The notes beneath the pieces were generated by a model. It did no database searches. It was not told where the DNA came from and saw nothing but the letters and a program-made list of their open reading frames with translations. 8,161 nt of DNA. It comes from Bacilli bacterium (GTDB taxonomy: Bacteria > Bacillota_I > Bacilli_A > RF39 > UBA660). The translations under genes were made by a program, and so were the position numbers. Positions 1-5,350 of the stretch are shown here, one piece after another. Every line of letters begins with the position of its first letter. The first letter of the stretch is position 1. The DNA is taken from assembly GCA_024698845.1 (NCBI GenBank), contig JAILQR010000030.1, positions 1 to 8,161 on the forward strand, in the 5' to 3' direction.

Positions 1-432
1 TAGAGAACCAGGTCCTCTATGATAATGAGATCCGTGAGTCATTGGACCACGTGATTGATTGTGACGTTTAATTGTACCTTGGAAACCTTTTCCTTTTGAA
101 GTTCCAGTTACATCTACAACTTCTCCAACTTCGAAGATTTCTACACCAATTTTATCCCCAATATTGTAACTAGCTTCTACGTCACGAATTTCTTTTAAGA
201 AGCGCTTAGGGTTTGTACCAGCTTTTTTAGCATGGCCAATGCTAGCTTTAGTAGCATTTTTTTCTTTTTTGTCGAATACGCCTAATTGAACAGCTGAATA
301 TCCATCATTTTCAGGAGTTTTAACTTGCATTACAGTGTTTGGTTCAACTTCAACAACTGTAACAGGAATTAAAACACCATCTTTTGTGAATACTTGAGTC
401 ATTCCAACTTTGCGTCCTAAGATTCCTTTCAT
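1..432 (-). CDS. rplC: 50S ribosomal protein L3 (partial, C-terminus beyond window)
   Basis: This is the N-terminal 144 codons of ribosomal protein L3, a large-subunit protein that binds 23S rRNA early in assembly and reaches toward the peptidyl transferase centre. The reading frame is open to the window edge. It begins [15 protein letters not shown], the standard bacterial L3 start. Later it has [15 protein letters not shown] and [10 protein letters not shown], the conserved loop region that approaches the catalytic centre. Bacterial L3 is usually about 205-215 residues, so roughly the last third is missing only because the window ends. The ATG is preceded by a GGAAGG ribosome binding site in the 30-bp gap after rpsJ. 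It is second in the S10 operon, with no promoter or terminator in the gap, so it is co-transcribed with rpsJ. Codon choice (CGT/CGC Arg) is more GC-rich than in the flanking metabolic genes, as expected for a highly expressed gene. Confidence 0.97.
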   Translation of the reverse strand, partial: MKGILGRKVGMTQVFTKDGVLIPVTVVEVEPNTVMQVKTPENDGYSAVQLGVFDKKEKNATKASIGHAKKAGTNPKRFLKEIRDVEASYNIGDKIGVEIFEVGEVVDVTGTSKGKGFQGTIKRHNQSRGPMTHGSHYHRGPGSL

Positions 433-462
433 CTTTATTTTTCCTTCCTTTAAATTTTAAAA

Positions 463-771
463 TTATAATTTGATATTGATTTCTACACCGCTTGGTAAAT
501 CTAAGTGAGTTAAAGCATCAATTGTTTCTTTACTAGGGTCTTTAATATCAATAAGTCTTTTATGAGTACGCATTTCGAATTGTTCTCTTGCGTCCTTATA
601 TTTATGTACAGCTCTTAATACTGTATATTTTTGAACCTCTGTTGGTAGAGGTACTGGACCAGATACTATTCCACCTGTTCTTTTAACTGTTTCAACAATT
701 TTACCAGCAGCTATATCAAGTAGTCTGTGGTCATATGCTTTTAAATTAATACGAACTTTAGTATTAGCCAT
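463..771 (-). CDS. rpsJ: 30S ribosomal protein S10
   Basis: Complete 102-residue S10, the usual length. S10 is a small-subunit head protein; in bacteria it can also act with NusB in transcription antitermination of rRNA operons (family knowledge). Recognisable family blocks are [15 protein letters not shown] near the N-terminus, [16 protein letters not shown] in the middle (the loop that contacts 16S rRNA) and [15 protein letters not shown] toward the C-terminus, with the typical hydrophobic end VEINIKL. The start ATG follows an AGGAG site by about 8 nt. It is the first gene of the S10 operon: a strong promoter and a roughly 125-nt untranslated leader lie upstream, and rplC follows after 30 bp. 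The order rpsJ-rplC is the classical start of this operon. Nothing in the protein looks abnormal. Confidence 0.98.
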   Translation of the reverse strand: MANTKVRINLKAYDHRLLDIAAGKIVETVKRTGGIVSGPVPLPTEVQKYTVLRAVHKYKDAREQFEMRTHKRLIDIKDPSKETIDALTHLDLPSGVEINIKL

Positions 772-897
772 TTTTTGTTCTCCTTTCGTCTATATCTAGT
801 ATAGGCTCGCTCCGTAGCAAATTAACCTGATTTATTTTGAGTATCGAACAACATACCCTAGTGTATCAGCAACCTTGCACATCTAAGCAGTCATACA
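772..897 (-). promoter_or_regulatory. Structured 5' leader of the S10 operon (candidate r-protein autoregulatory RNA)
   Basis: About 125 nt separate the predicted transcription start from the rpsJ ATG, with no credible ORF. Three pairings can be drawn by eye on the minus strand: CTGAT (865-869) with ATCAG (827-831); inside that, GGGTAT (853-858) with ATACTC (839-844), including one G-U pair; and CTATA with TATAG (hairpin 790-804) ending just upstream of the AGGAG site. In E. coli the S10 leader is bound by L4; whether this different leader is regulated by a ribosomal protein is inference. The segment with GGAGCGAGCC just before the last hairpin resembles, from memory, rpsJ leaders of other Bacilli, but I could not check this. 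Confidence 0.55.
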
Positions 898-903
898 AAA
901 TCA

Positions 904-932
904 ATTATAACAGCTTATTTTCCTAAAATCAA
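904..932 (-). promoter_or_regulatory. S10 operon promoter (SigA type, extended -10)
   Basis: Reading leftward, a -35 TTGATT (927-932) is followed by exactly 17 bp and a perfect -10 TATAAT (904-909), with a TG one base before the -10 (extended -10). This is the best housekeeping promoter in the window. It lies just downstream of the gpmI terminator, so the ribosomal operon is insulated from the glycolytic genes. The predicted transcription start is near 897, leaving about 125 nt of leader before rpsJ. Confidence 0.85.
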
Positions 933-943
933 GCGAAAAAATT

Positions 944-981
944 AAAAAAAACTAGAATTGTTTACGTATACAATTCTAGTT
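944..981 (-). terminator. Rho-independent terminator of gpmI
   Basis: A perfect 10-bp inverted repeat ACTAGAATTG / CAATTCTAGT (951-960 and 971-980) with a 10-nt loop starts a few bases after the gpmI stop codon. On the minus strand it is followed by an uninterrupted run of T (944-950). The stem is AT-rich but long, and its position right after gpmI and before the S10 promoter fits an intrinsic terminator. Confidence 0.88.
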
Positions 982-985
982 AATT

Positions 986-2500
986 TTATTCATTGTAACC
1001 AGTTATTAGACTTTCAGTGTTTTCCATTTCTTTAGGTACTGCTATATCCATATAATTTAGTATTGTTGGAGCTACATTTGCAATAGATCCATCTTGAGCT
1101 AATTTAACTTTAGGATCAGTAATAATAAATGGAACTTTACTTAAAGTATGAGTTGTAACTGGGTTTTTGTTCTCATCATACATAATATCTGCATTACCAT
1201 GATCAGCAAGTATTATTACCTTATAGAAGTTATCTTCAGCGACTTCTAGTAATTTACCTAAACATATATCTATAGTAATACAAGCTTTAACTGCTGCATT
1301 CCAAGATCCTGTGTGACCTACCATATCTGGATTTGCATAATTCATAAATATAAAGTCGTAATCTTTTTGCATACAGTCAATTGCTTTTTTAGTCACATCT
1401 ACTGCACTCATCTCTGGTTTTAGATCATAAGTAGCAACTTTTGGAGATGGTATTAAAAATTTATCACATTTATCTAATTTACCATTAAATGCTCCATCAA
1501 AAAAGTAAGTAACATGAGCATATTTTTCTGTTTCAGCTATTCTAGCCTGTGATAAACCCAGTTCAGATAGATATACTCCAAGAGGGTTATCTATTTGATT
1601 TGTAGGTAAAAAACTTTTAGTTTTAATATTTTTATCAAGAGGGAAGAAAGAATATACATTTAAGTTTGTATAATTATGAGTTCTAAATTCTTCAAATGAT
1701 GGATCACATAGTGTAGTAGTAATTTGTTTTCCTCTATCCGCTCTATAATTAATCCATATAACGCTATCATTATCTTTGATAATACCATTTTTATCTAATA
1801 TACAAGGTTTAATAAATTCATCTGTTACACCTTGAGCATAAGATGATTCAATTGCATCATTATAGTTATTATATGGTAGTCCCCTAGCACTAGTTACTAA
1901 ATCATAATATAGTTTAGTTCTATCCCATTTCTTATCTCTATCCATGGCATAATATCTACCACATATACTTGCTATAGAACCAACTTCTCTTTCATTTATA
2001 ACTTCTTGTACTTTATCTATATATATTCTTGCAGAATCAACAGCTGTATCTCTACCATCTGTTATTAAGTGAAAATATATATTGTGAACACCATTATCAA
2101 CTAATCTATTATATAGTTTTATAAAATGATTTAAATCTGAATGAACTAATCCTTCTGAACAAAGTCCCATAAGATGTACTGCTTGGTTTGGATTACTTCT
2201 TGTGTAATCTATTAACATTTGGAAAGTAGTATTTTCATCAATATCATCTAATAAGTTATCAACTAATGTTTCATTTTGAGGAACTATTCTACCAGCCCCA
2301 ATAGTTGTATGACCTATTTCGCTATTTCCAAATTGTCCTTTTCTAAGTCCAATTGGTTCTTCTGATGCATATAAAGTTGTATGAGGATACTTATCCCAAA
2401 TAGCTTGGAAGTTTTTCATTCTTGCAGCTTTAATAGCATTGCCTTCCTCTTCTTCTCTATAACCAAAACCATCTAGAACAATTGTGATTACTTTCTTCAT
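986..2500 (-). CDS. gpmI: 2,3-bisphosphoglycerate-independent phosphoglycerate mutase
   Basis: Converts 3-phosphoglycerate to 2-phosphoglycerate in glycolysis, via a phosphoserine intermediate in a two-metal (usually Mn) alkaline-phosphatase-fold site; cytosolic. With the ATG at 2498-2500 the protein is 504 residues (family about 510). The full metal set is visible: Asp10 (VLDGFG), the nucleophile Ser60 (FGNSEIGHTTIGAGRIV), Asp392 and His396 (NPDMVGHTG), Asp433-His434 (LADHGNAD) and His451 (THTLSKVPF). Substrate-side residues His120, Arg150-Asp151 (TDGRDT), Arg182, Arg188, Arg253, Arg256 and Lys326 (AETEKYAHV) are present. Small departures from the common form are HSD for HSH after His120 and NYRADRGKQ for NFRPDRARQ. 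An upstream in-frame GTG at 2507-2509 lies inside the AAAGGTGAT ribosome binding site, so it is rejected as the start. The gene appears monocistronic, with its own promoter and terminator. Confidence 0.97.
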   Translation of the reverse strand: MKKVITIVLDGFGYREEEEGNAIKAARMKNFQAIWDKYPHTTLYASEEPIGLRKGQFGNSEIGHTTIGAGRIVPQNETLVDNLLDDIDENTTFQMLIDYTRSNPNQAVHLMGLCSEGLVHSDLNHFIKLYNRLVDNGVHNIYFHLITDGRDTAVDSARIYIDKVQEVINEREVGSIASICGRYYAMDRDKKWDRTKLYYDLVTSARGLPYNNYNDAIESSYAQGVTDEFIKPCILDKNGIIKDNDSVIWINYRADRGKQITTTLCDPSFEEFRTHNYTNLNVYSFFPLDKNIKTKSFLPTNQIDNPLGVYLSELGLSQARIAETEKYAHVTYFFDGAFNGKLDKCDKFLIPSPKVATYDLKPEMSAVDVTKKAIDCMQKDYDFIFMNYANPDMVGHTGSWNAAVKACITIDICLGKLLEVAEDNFYKVIILADHGNADIMYDENKNPVTTHTLSKVPFIITDPKVKLAQDGSIANVAPTILNYMDIAVPKEMENTESLITGYNE

Positions 2501-2504
2501 TACT

Positions 2505-2513
2505 ATCACCTTT
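2505..2513 (-). promoter_or_regulatory. Ribosome binding site that fixes the gpmI start
   Basis: AAAGGTGAT, complementary to the 16S 3' end, ends 4 nt before the ATG at 2498-2500. The longer reading frame would start at a GTG that is part of this very site, which supports the 504-residue protein. Confidence 0.8.
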
Positions 2514-2520
2514 CTTCAAA

Positions 2521-2549
2521 ATAATAACACAGCAATAAAAAAAATACAA
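2521..2549 (-). promoter_or_regulatory. gpmI promoter, overlapping the spo0A terminator
   Basis: Reading leftward: -35 TTGTAT (2544-2549), 17-bp spacer, -10 TATTAT (2521-2526), with TG one base upstream of the -10. The -35 is formed by the 3' arm of the spo0A terminator stem plus the first T of its tract. The predicted start near 2514 leaves a leader of about 14 nt carrying only the ribosome binding site. Confidence 0.6.
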
Positions 2550-2581
2550 TTAACCCTTATTTTTAATAAGAACTAATTGTA
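2537..2581 (-). terminator. Rho-independent terminator of spo0A
   Basis: Two nested perfect stems: outer TACAATTA (2574-2581 with 2545-2552) and inner CTTATT/AATAAG (2565-2570 with 2556-2561), separated by a small internal loop. A run of eight T follows on the minus strand (2537-2544). The hairpin includes the last codons and the stop codon of spo0A, so termination is immediate after the gene and gpmI needs its own promoter. Confidence 0.87.
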
Positions 2582-3318
2582 CTTAATCTTAAATGATCAG
2601 CAACAGTTGCTATAAACTCTGAATTAGTAGGTTTAGCTTTATCATAATCTACACTATGTCCAAATATTTCTTCCATAGTATCGTAATCCCCTCTATTCCA
2701 GCTTATTTCTATAGCGTGTCTTATTGCTCTTTCAACTCTGGATGAAGTTGTATTATATTTTCTAGCTATCTCAGGATAAATCTCCTTTGTTATTCCCCCT
2801 ACTTGTTCCTTCGAGTTAAGCATTAAGTTAACTCCTTCTCTTATATATAGGTATCCTTTTATATGAGACGGAACACCAAGAGTATGAAGAATCTTAGATA
2901 TTTGTTTAGTTTCATCTCTAATAACACATATTGGATCTTCATCTAAGCAAACATCTTTTAATCTATATTCTAAACTTTCTAAACTAAATGGTTTCATCAT
3001 ATAATAATTAACCATATATTTAGACATATTCTTTATTACGTTGGAATCATTAAAAGAACTAAGAATAAATATCTTCTTAAATATCTTTCTTTCCTTCATC
3101 TTTTCTATGATAGTTAATCCATCTAGATTAGGTAAAACCAAATCAATGACTAAACAATCAAAAGAATTAGGATTGTTTATGATGTAGTTAAGTCCTTCTT
3201 TTCCGTCATTAATTACTTTTACTACATTCATTACTGCGTGACTACTAAAATAGTTTTCTAATTGATTAGTTGTAATCTCATCATTGTCGATTACAAGTAA
3301 TCTAAATGCGTTTCTCAT
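2563..3318 (-). CDS. spo0A: Sporulation master response regulator Spo0A
   Basis: Spo0A is a phosphorelay-activated transcription factor that commits Firmicutes to sporulation and related stationary-phase programmes. At 251 residues it is shorter than the 267 of B. subtilis, mostly in the linker between domains. The receiver domain (about 6-123) has the phospho-acceptor Asp59 ([12 protein letters not shown]), Ser87 in the Thr/Ser switch position and Lys109-Pro110 (MMKPF). The DNA-binding domain (about 138-251) is strongly conserved: [15 protein letters not shown], the recognition helix region [16 protein letters not shown], and [18 protein letters not shown]. One oddity is that the usual acidic pair reads Asp11-Asn12, so the second Asp is Asn. 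The ATG follows AAGGAG by 7 nt. The gene has its own terminator and an upstream region with 0A boxes, so it is likely autoregulated. It sits between tpiA and gpmI. No partner kinase or Spo0F/Spo0B is in view. Confidence 0.97.
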   Translation of the reverse strand: MRNAFRLLVIDNDEITTNQLENYFSSHAVMNVVKVINDGKEGLNYIINNPNSFDCLVIDLVLPNLDGLTIIEKMKERKIFKKIFILSSFNDSNVIKNMSKYMVNYYMMKPFSLESLEYRLKDVCLDEDPICVIRDETKQISKILHTLGVPSHIKGYLYIREGVNLMLNSKEQVGGITKEIYPEIARKYNTTSSRVERAIRHAIEISWNRGDYDTMEEIFGHSVDYDKAKPTNSEFIATVADHLRLSTISSY

Positions 3319-3354
3319 TTTTTCTCTCCTTACAATTTTACTGCACGCAAGTTC

Positions 3355-3383
3355 ATTATATAAAATTATTTGACAAATAGAAA
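3355..3383 (-). promoter_or_regulatory. Candidate spo0A promoter (good -10, weak -35)
   Basis: A perfect -10 TATAAT (3355-3360) lies 36 bp upstream of the spo0A ATG, with a predicted start near 3348. The 17-bp-spaced -35 position reads TTTCTA (3378-3383), a poor match, which is typical of promoters that need an activator. A one-mismatch 0A box in the opposite orientation (TGTCAAA, 3369-3375) lies in the spacer. A second, weaker candidate promoter is TTGACA (3414-3419) with TATCTT (3393-3398), 15-bp spacing. I saw no SigH-type AGGA/GAAT pair. Confidence 0.55.
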
Positions 3384-3385
3384 GT

Positions 3386-3417
3386 AAATAAAAAGATACA
3401 TTCTGTCGAATTGTGTC
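3386..3417 (-). terminator. Possible weak terminator of the kinase-gap-pgk-tpiA operon
   Basis: Downstream of tpiA on the minus strand, ATTC-GACA-GAAT forms a 4-bp stem with a GACA loop. It extends through a bulge and one mismatch to GACAC/GTATC (3395-3417), followed by TTTTTATTT. It is the only hairpin plus T-tract I find between tpiA and spo0A, but the stem is imperfect, so read-through into spo0A is plausible. The 0A box at 3404-3410 forms its tip. Confidence 0.35.
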
Positions 3418-3440
3418 AATTATATAATTAATTTGTCGAA
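3404..3440 (-). promoter_or_regulatory. Tandem Spo0A binding sites (0A boxes)
   Basis: Two exact 0A boxes (TGTCGAA on the plus strand, TTCGACA on the minus) at 3404-3410 and 3434-3440 are part of a 9-bp direct repeat TGTCGAATT with 30-bp start-to-start spacing. A degenerate copy, TGTCAAT (5 of 7), sits at 3414-3420, exactly 10 bp from the first. The set lies about 55-92 bp upstream of the predicted spo0A start. The outer box is within the last tpiA codons. The recognition helix of the encoded Spo0A is nearly identical to that of B. subtilis, so the classical box should apply. Binding itself is inferred. Confidence 0.65.
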
Positions 3441-4147
3441 TTCATTAGTATTTCACACATCTCAATAACTTTTTTGTAATCATTTGATGCTCCCCCAACT
3501 AAGAATCCATCAATATTATCGATTTTTGACAGCTCTTCAATATTCTTATCATTTACTGAGCCACCATATAATATTTTAGCTTTAATATTATTATTAGTTA
3601 AATAATTAATAATAGTATTAGAAACATTTTTAATTTCAAATTCTGTAGGAGTTAATCCTGTTCCTATAGCCCATATAGGTTCATAAGCTATATATAAATT
3701 CGTTGAATCAGGTATTTTCACTTCTGATAATATATCATTTAATTCTTTTAGTATTATTCTGTCGGTATCCTTCAATTTATATTCTACTAAACTTTCTCCA
3801 ACGCAATAGACAATGTCCAAATCATTCTTTATAGCTTCATTAAACTTATTTATTAATACTTTTGAACCTTCTTTTTGATTAATTCTTCTTTCACTATGTC
3901 CAATAATAACAAAATTTATACCAGCTTCTGATGCTTGACGAGCTGTTATTTCTCCAGTTTGATTCTTTTCATCTTTTTCAGCTATATTTTGAAGTCCAGT
4001 ACTATACCCAGCATCAACAAACTTACTTGCATATATACTTGATGGAAATATAGTAAAGTTTTTTCTGTATATCTTAAGATTGGAAACATATGTTTCTATA
4101 TCTTTATAAAACATTCCAGTTTTTTGGTTAAGCATTAATATTTTCAT
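3428..4147 (-). CDS. tpiA: Triosephosphate isomerase
   Basis: Interconverts dihydroxyacetone phosphate and glyceraldehyde 3-phosphate; a cytosolic (beta/alpha)8 barrel. From the ATG at 4145-4147 the protein is 239 residues, slightly short for the family (about 250). Catalytic residues are present: Asn7 and Lys9 (LNQKTG, in place of the usual GNWKMN), His84 (IGHSERR) and Glu156 ([11 protein letters not shown], which includes the mobile loop 6). The phosphate-binding loops YGGSVN (194-199) and GFLVGGAS (214-221) are intact. An in-frame ATG two codons upstream (4151-4153) lies only 1 nt from AAGGAG, whereas 4145-4147 has a 7-nt gap, so the shorter form is chosen. It overlaps the pgk 3' end by 20 bp, which suggests translational coupling. 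It is the last gene of the operon, and its final codons contain an exact 0A box. Confidence 0.96.
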   Translation of the reverse strand: MKILMLNQKTGMFYKDIETYVSNLKIYRKNFTIFPSSIYASKFVDAGYSTGLQNIAEKDEKNQTGEITARQASEAGINFVIIGHSERRINQKEGSKVLINKFNEAIKNDLDIVYCVGESLVEYKLKDTDRIILKELNDILSEVKIPDSTNLYIAYEPIWAIGTGLTPTEFEIKNVSNTIINYLTNNNIKAKILYGGSVNDKNIEELSKIDNIDGFLVGGASNDYKKVIEMCEILMNSTN

Positions 4148-5333
4148 TAGCATGCTCCTTTAAATATTCTACAGCTTCAAGTTTTCCATCACCAAGATAT
4201 TCTAAAGTAGCCCCTCCACCAGATGATAGATATTTGAATTTACCTTCAAATCCTAACTTCTTAGCAGCAGATACAGAATCGCCACCACCTACGTATATAT
4301 CTGCAGGTGACATTGATAAATTAGTAAACACTTGCATTGTACCATTTGCATATTTAGTATCTTCATACTTACCACAGGTACCATTAACAAATATCGTTTT
4401 ACTTTTGTCGATAGCTAATTTATATTTAGCTATTGTTTTAACACCTATGTCATATATAACTTCATTACTCCCTATTTCAGCAATTGATCTATACTTAACA
4501 TAATTTTCATCATAAGTACTACCAACAGTTGCATCAAGAGGAAGTAATATTTTATTTCTATATTCAAGCATAAATGTTCTAAGTTTACTTATAATCTTTT
4601 CATCAGATGTAGCAAGTGATGAACCAACAGGAAATCTTAGTGCTTTTAAAAAGGAATTAGCTATACCACCTGTTGCTAAAAAATAATCGCATTTAGGTAA
4701 TAAGTTTTCCATAAGTTTTATCTTATCATCAACTTTTGCTCCACCCATTAATATTGTAAATGGTCTTTTAGGAGCATTTACAAGAGTAGATAAGTTATTT
4801 AATTCTTCTTGCATTAAGTATCCTAAACATGAAGGAATAAAAGCTCCTATACCTGCTGTTGATGCATGTGATCTATGAGCACTACCAAATGCATCTAAAC
4901 AAAATATATCACCAAGAGATGCCCAGTATTTTGCTAGTGCTTCGTTATTTGAACTTTCTAGCTTATTAGGAATATCCTCAAATCTTGTATTTTCAAGCAT
5001 GATTATTGAACCTAGAGGTTCTTTTTTTATTTCTTCTAACAAAGAGTTACTTCTTGTAACACTTTTAAATACTACAGGTTTGTTTATAAGTGTTGATAAA
5101 TAATCAGCAACCACCTTTAGTGATTTTCCTCTTTTATCTTCTTCACCTTTAACTCTTCCTAAGTGGCTAAGTACTACTACCTTACCACCATTTTCAATAA
5201 TATAATTTATAGTTTTAAGTGATTTAACAATTTTTGAGTCATCATCAACCAAACCATCTTTAAGAGGAACATTAAAATCACATCTTAAAATAACAGTTTT
5301 TCCATTAATATCAATATCTTGAATATTTTTCAT
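4128..5333 (-). CDS. pgk: Phosphoglycerate kinase
   Basis: Transfers phosphate from 1,3-bisphosphoglycerate to ADP, the first ATP-yielding step of glycolysis; cytosolic two-lobe hinge enzyme. At 401 residues it is of family length. N-lobe substrate motifs are LRCDFNVPL (16-24), SHLGR (56-60), ENTRF (114-118) and DAFGSAHRSHAS (147-158). C-lobe nucleotide motifs are MGGAKVDDKI (196-205), GGIANSFLK (222-230), GGGDS (349-353) and SGGGAT (371-376). Two departures stand out. The Arg known as Arg38 in yeast is Lys34 here (DDSKIVKSL), and the usual WNGPxGVFE near the ATP site reads VNGTCGKYE (316-324). The rest of the sequence is intact, so I still call it an active Pgk, with lower certainty on kinetics. 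AAGGTG sits 10 nt before the ATG, with a closer GAGGA. It begins 17 bp after gap and overlaps tpiA. Confidence 0.95.
   Translation of the reverse strand: MKNIQDIDINGKTVILRCDFNVPLKDGLVDDDSKIVKSLKTINYIIENGGKVVVLSHLGRVKGEEDKRGKSLKVVADYLSTLINKPVVFKSVTRSNSLLEEIKKEPLGSIIMLENTRFEDIPNKLESSNNEALAKYWASLGDIFCLDAFGSAHRSHASTAGIGAFIPSCLGYLMQEELNNLSTLVNAPKRPFTILMGGAKVDDKIKLMENLLPKCDYFLATGGIANSFLKALRFPVGSSLATSDEKIISKLRTFMLEYRNKILLPLDATVGSTYDENYVKYRSIAEIGSNEVIYDIGVKTIAKYKLAIDKSKTIFVNGTCGKYEDTKYANGTMQVFTNLSMSPADIYVGGGDSVSAAKKLGFEGKFKYLSSGGGATLEYLGDGKLEAVEYLKEHANENINA
4155..4160 (-). promoter_or_regulatory. Ribosome binding site that fixes the tpiA start
   Basis: AAGGAG lies inside the pgk coding region, 7 nt before the ATG at 4145-4147 but only 1 nt before the alternative ATG at 4151-4153. 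The downstream start has the normal spacing and is preferred. Confidence 0.75.
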
Positions 5334-5350
5334 ATTCCTCTTTCACCTTC

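Noticed and set aside
270..276. Exact 0A box TGTCGAA inside rplC
   Set aside because: It is isolated, deep in a conserved coding region (Val-Phe-Asp-Lys codons), and about one copy is expected by chance in a window of this size.
2501..2509. GTG start giving gpmI three extra residues
   Set aside because: The GTG is part of the ribosome binding site AAAGGTGAT; the ATG at 2498-2500 has the right spacing and matches the family N-terminus.
3319..3427. SigH promoter for spo0A, as in B. subtilis
   Set aside because: A GAAT at the apical hairpin was considered as -10, but no AGGA-type -35 lies at the required distance.
4234..4503. Plus-strand open frame of 89 codons
   Set aside because: It lies entirely antisense to pgk, has no ribosome binding site of note and its low-complexity peptide resembles no family; pgk is clearly the real gene.
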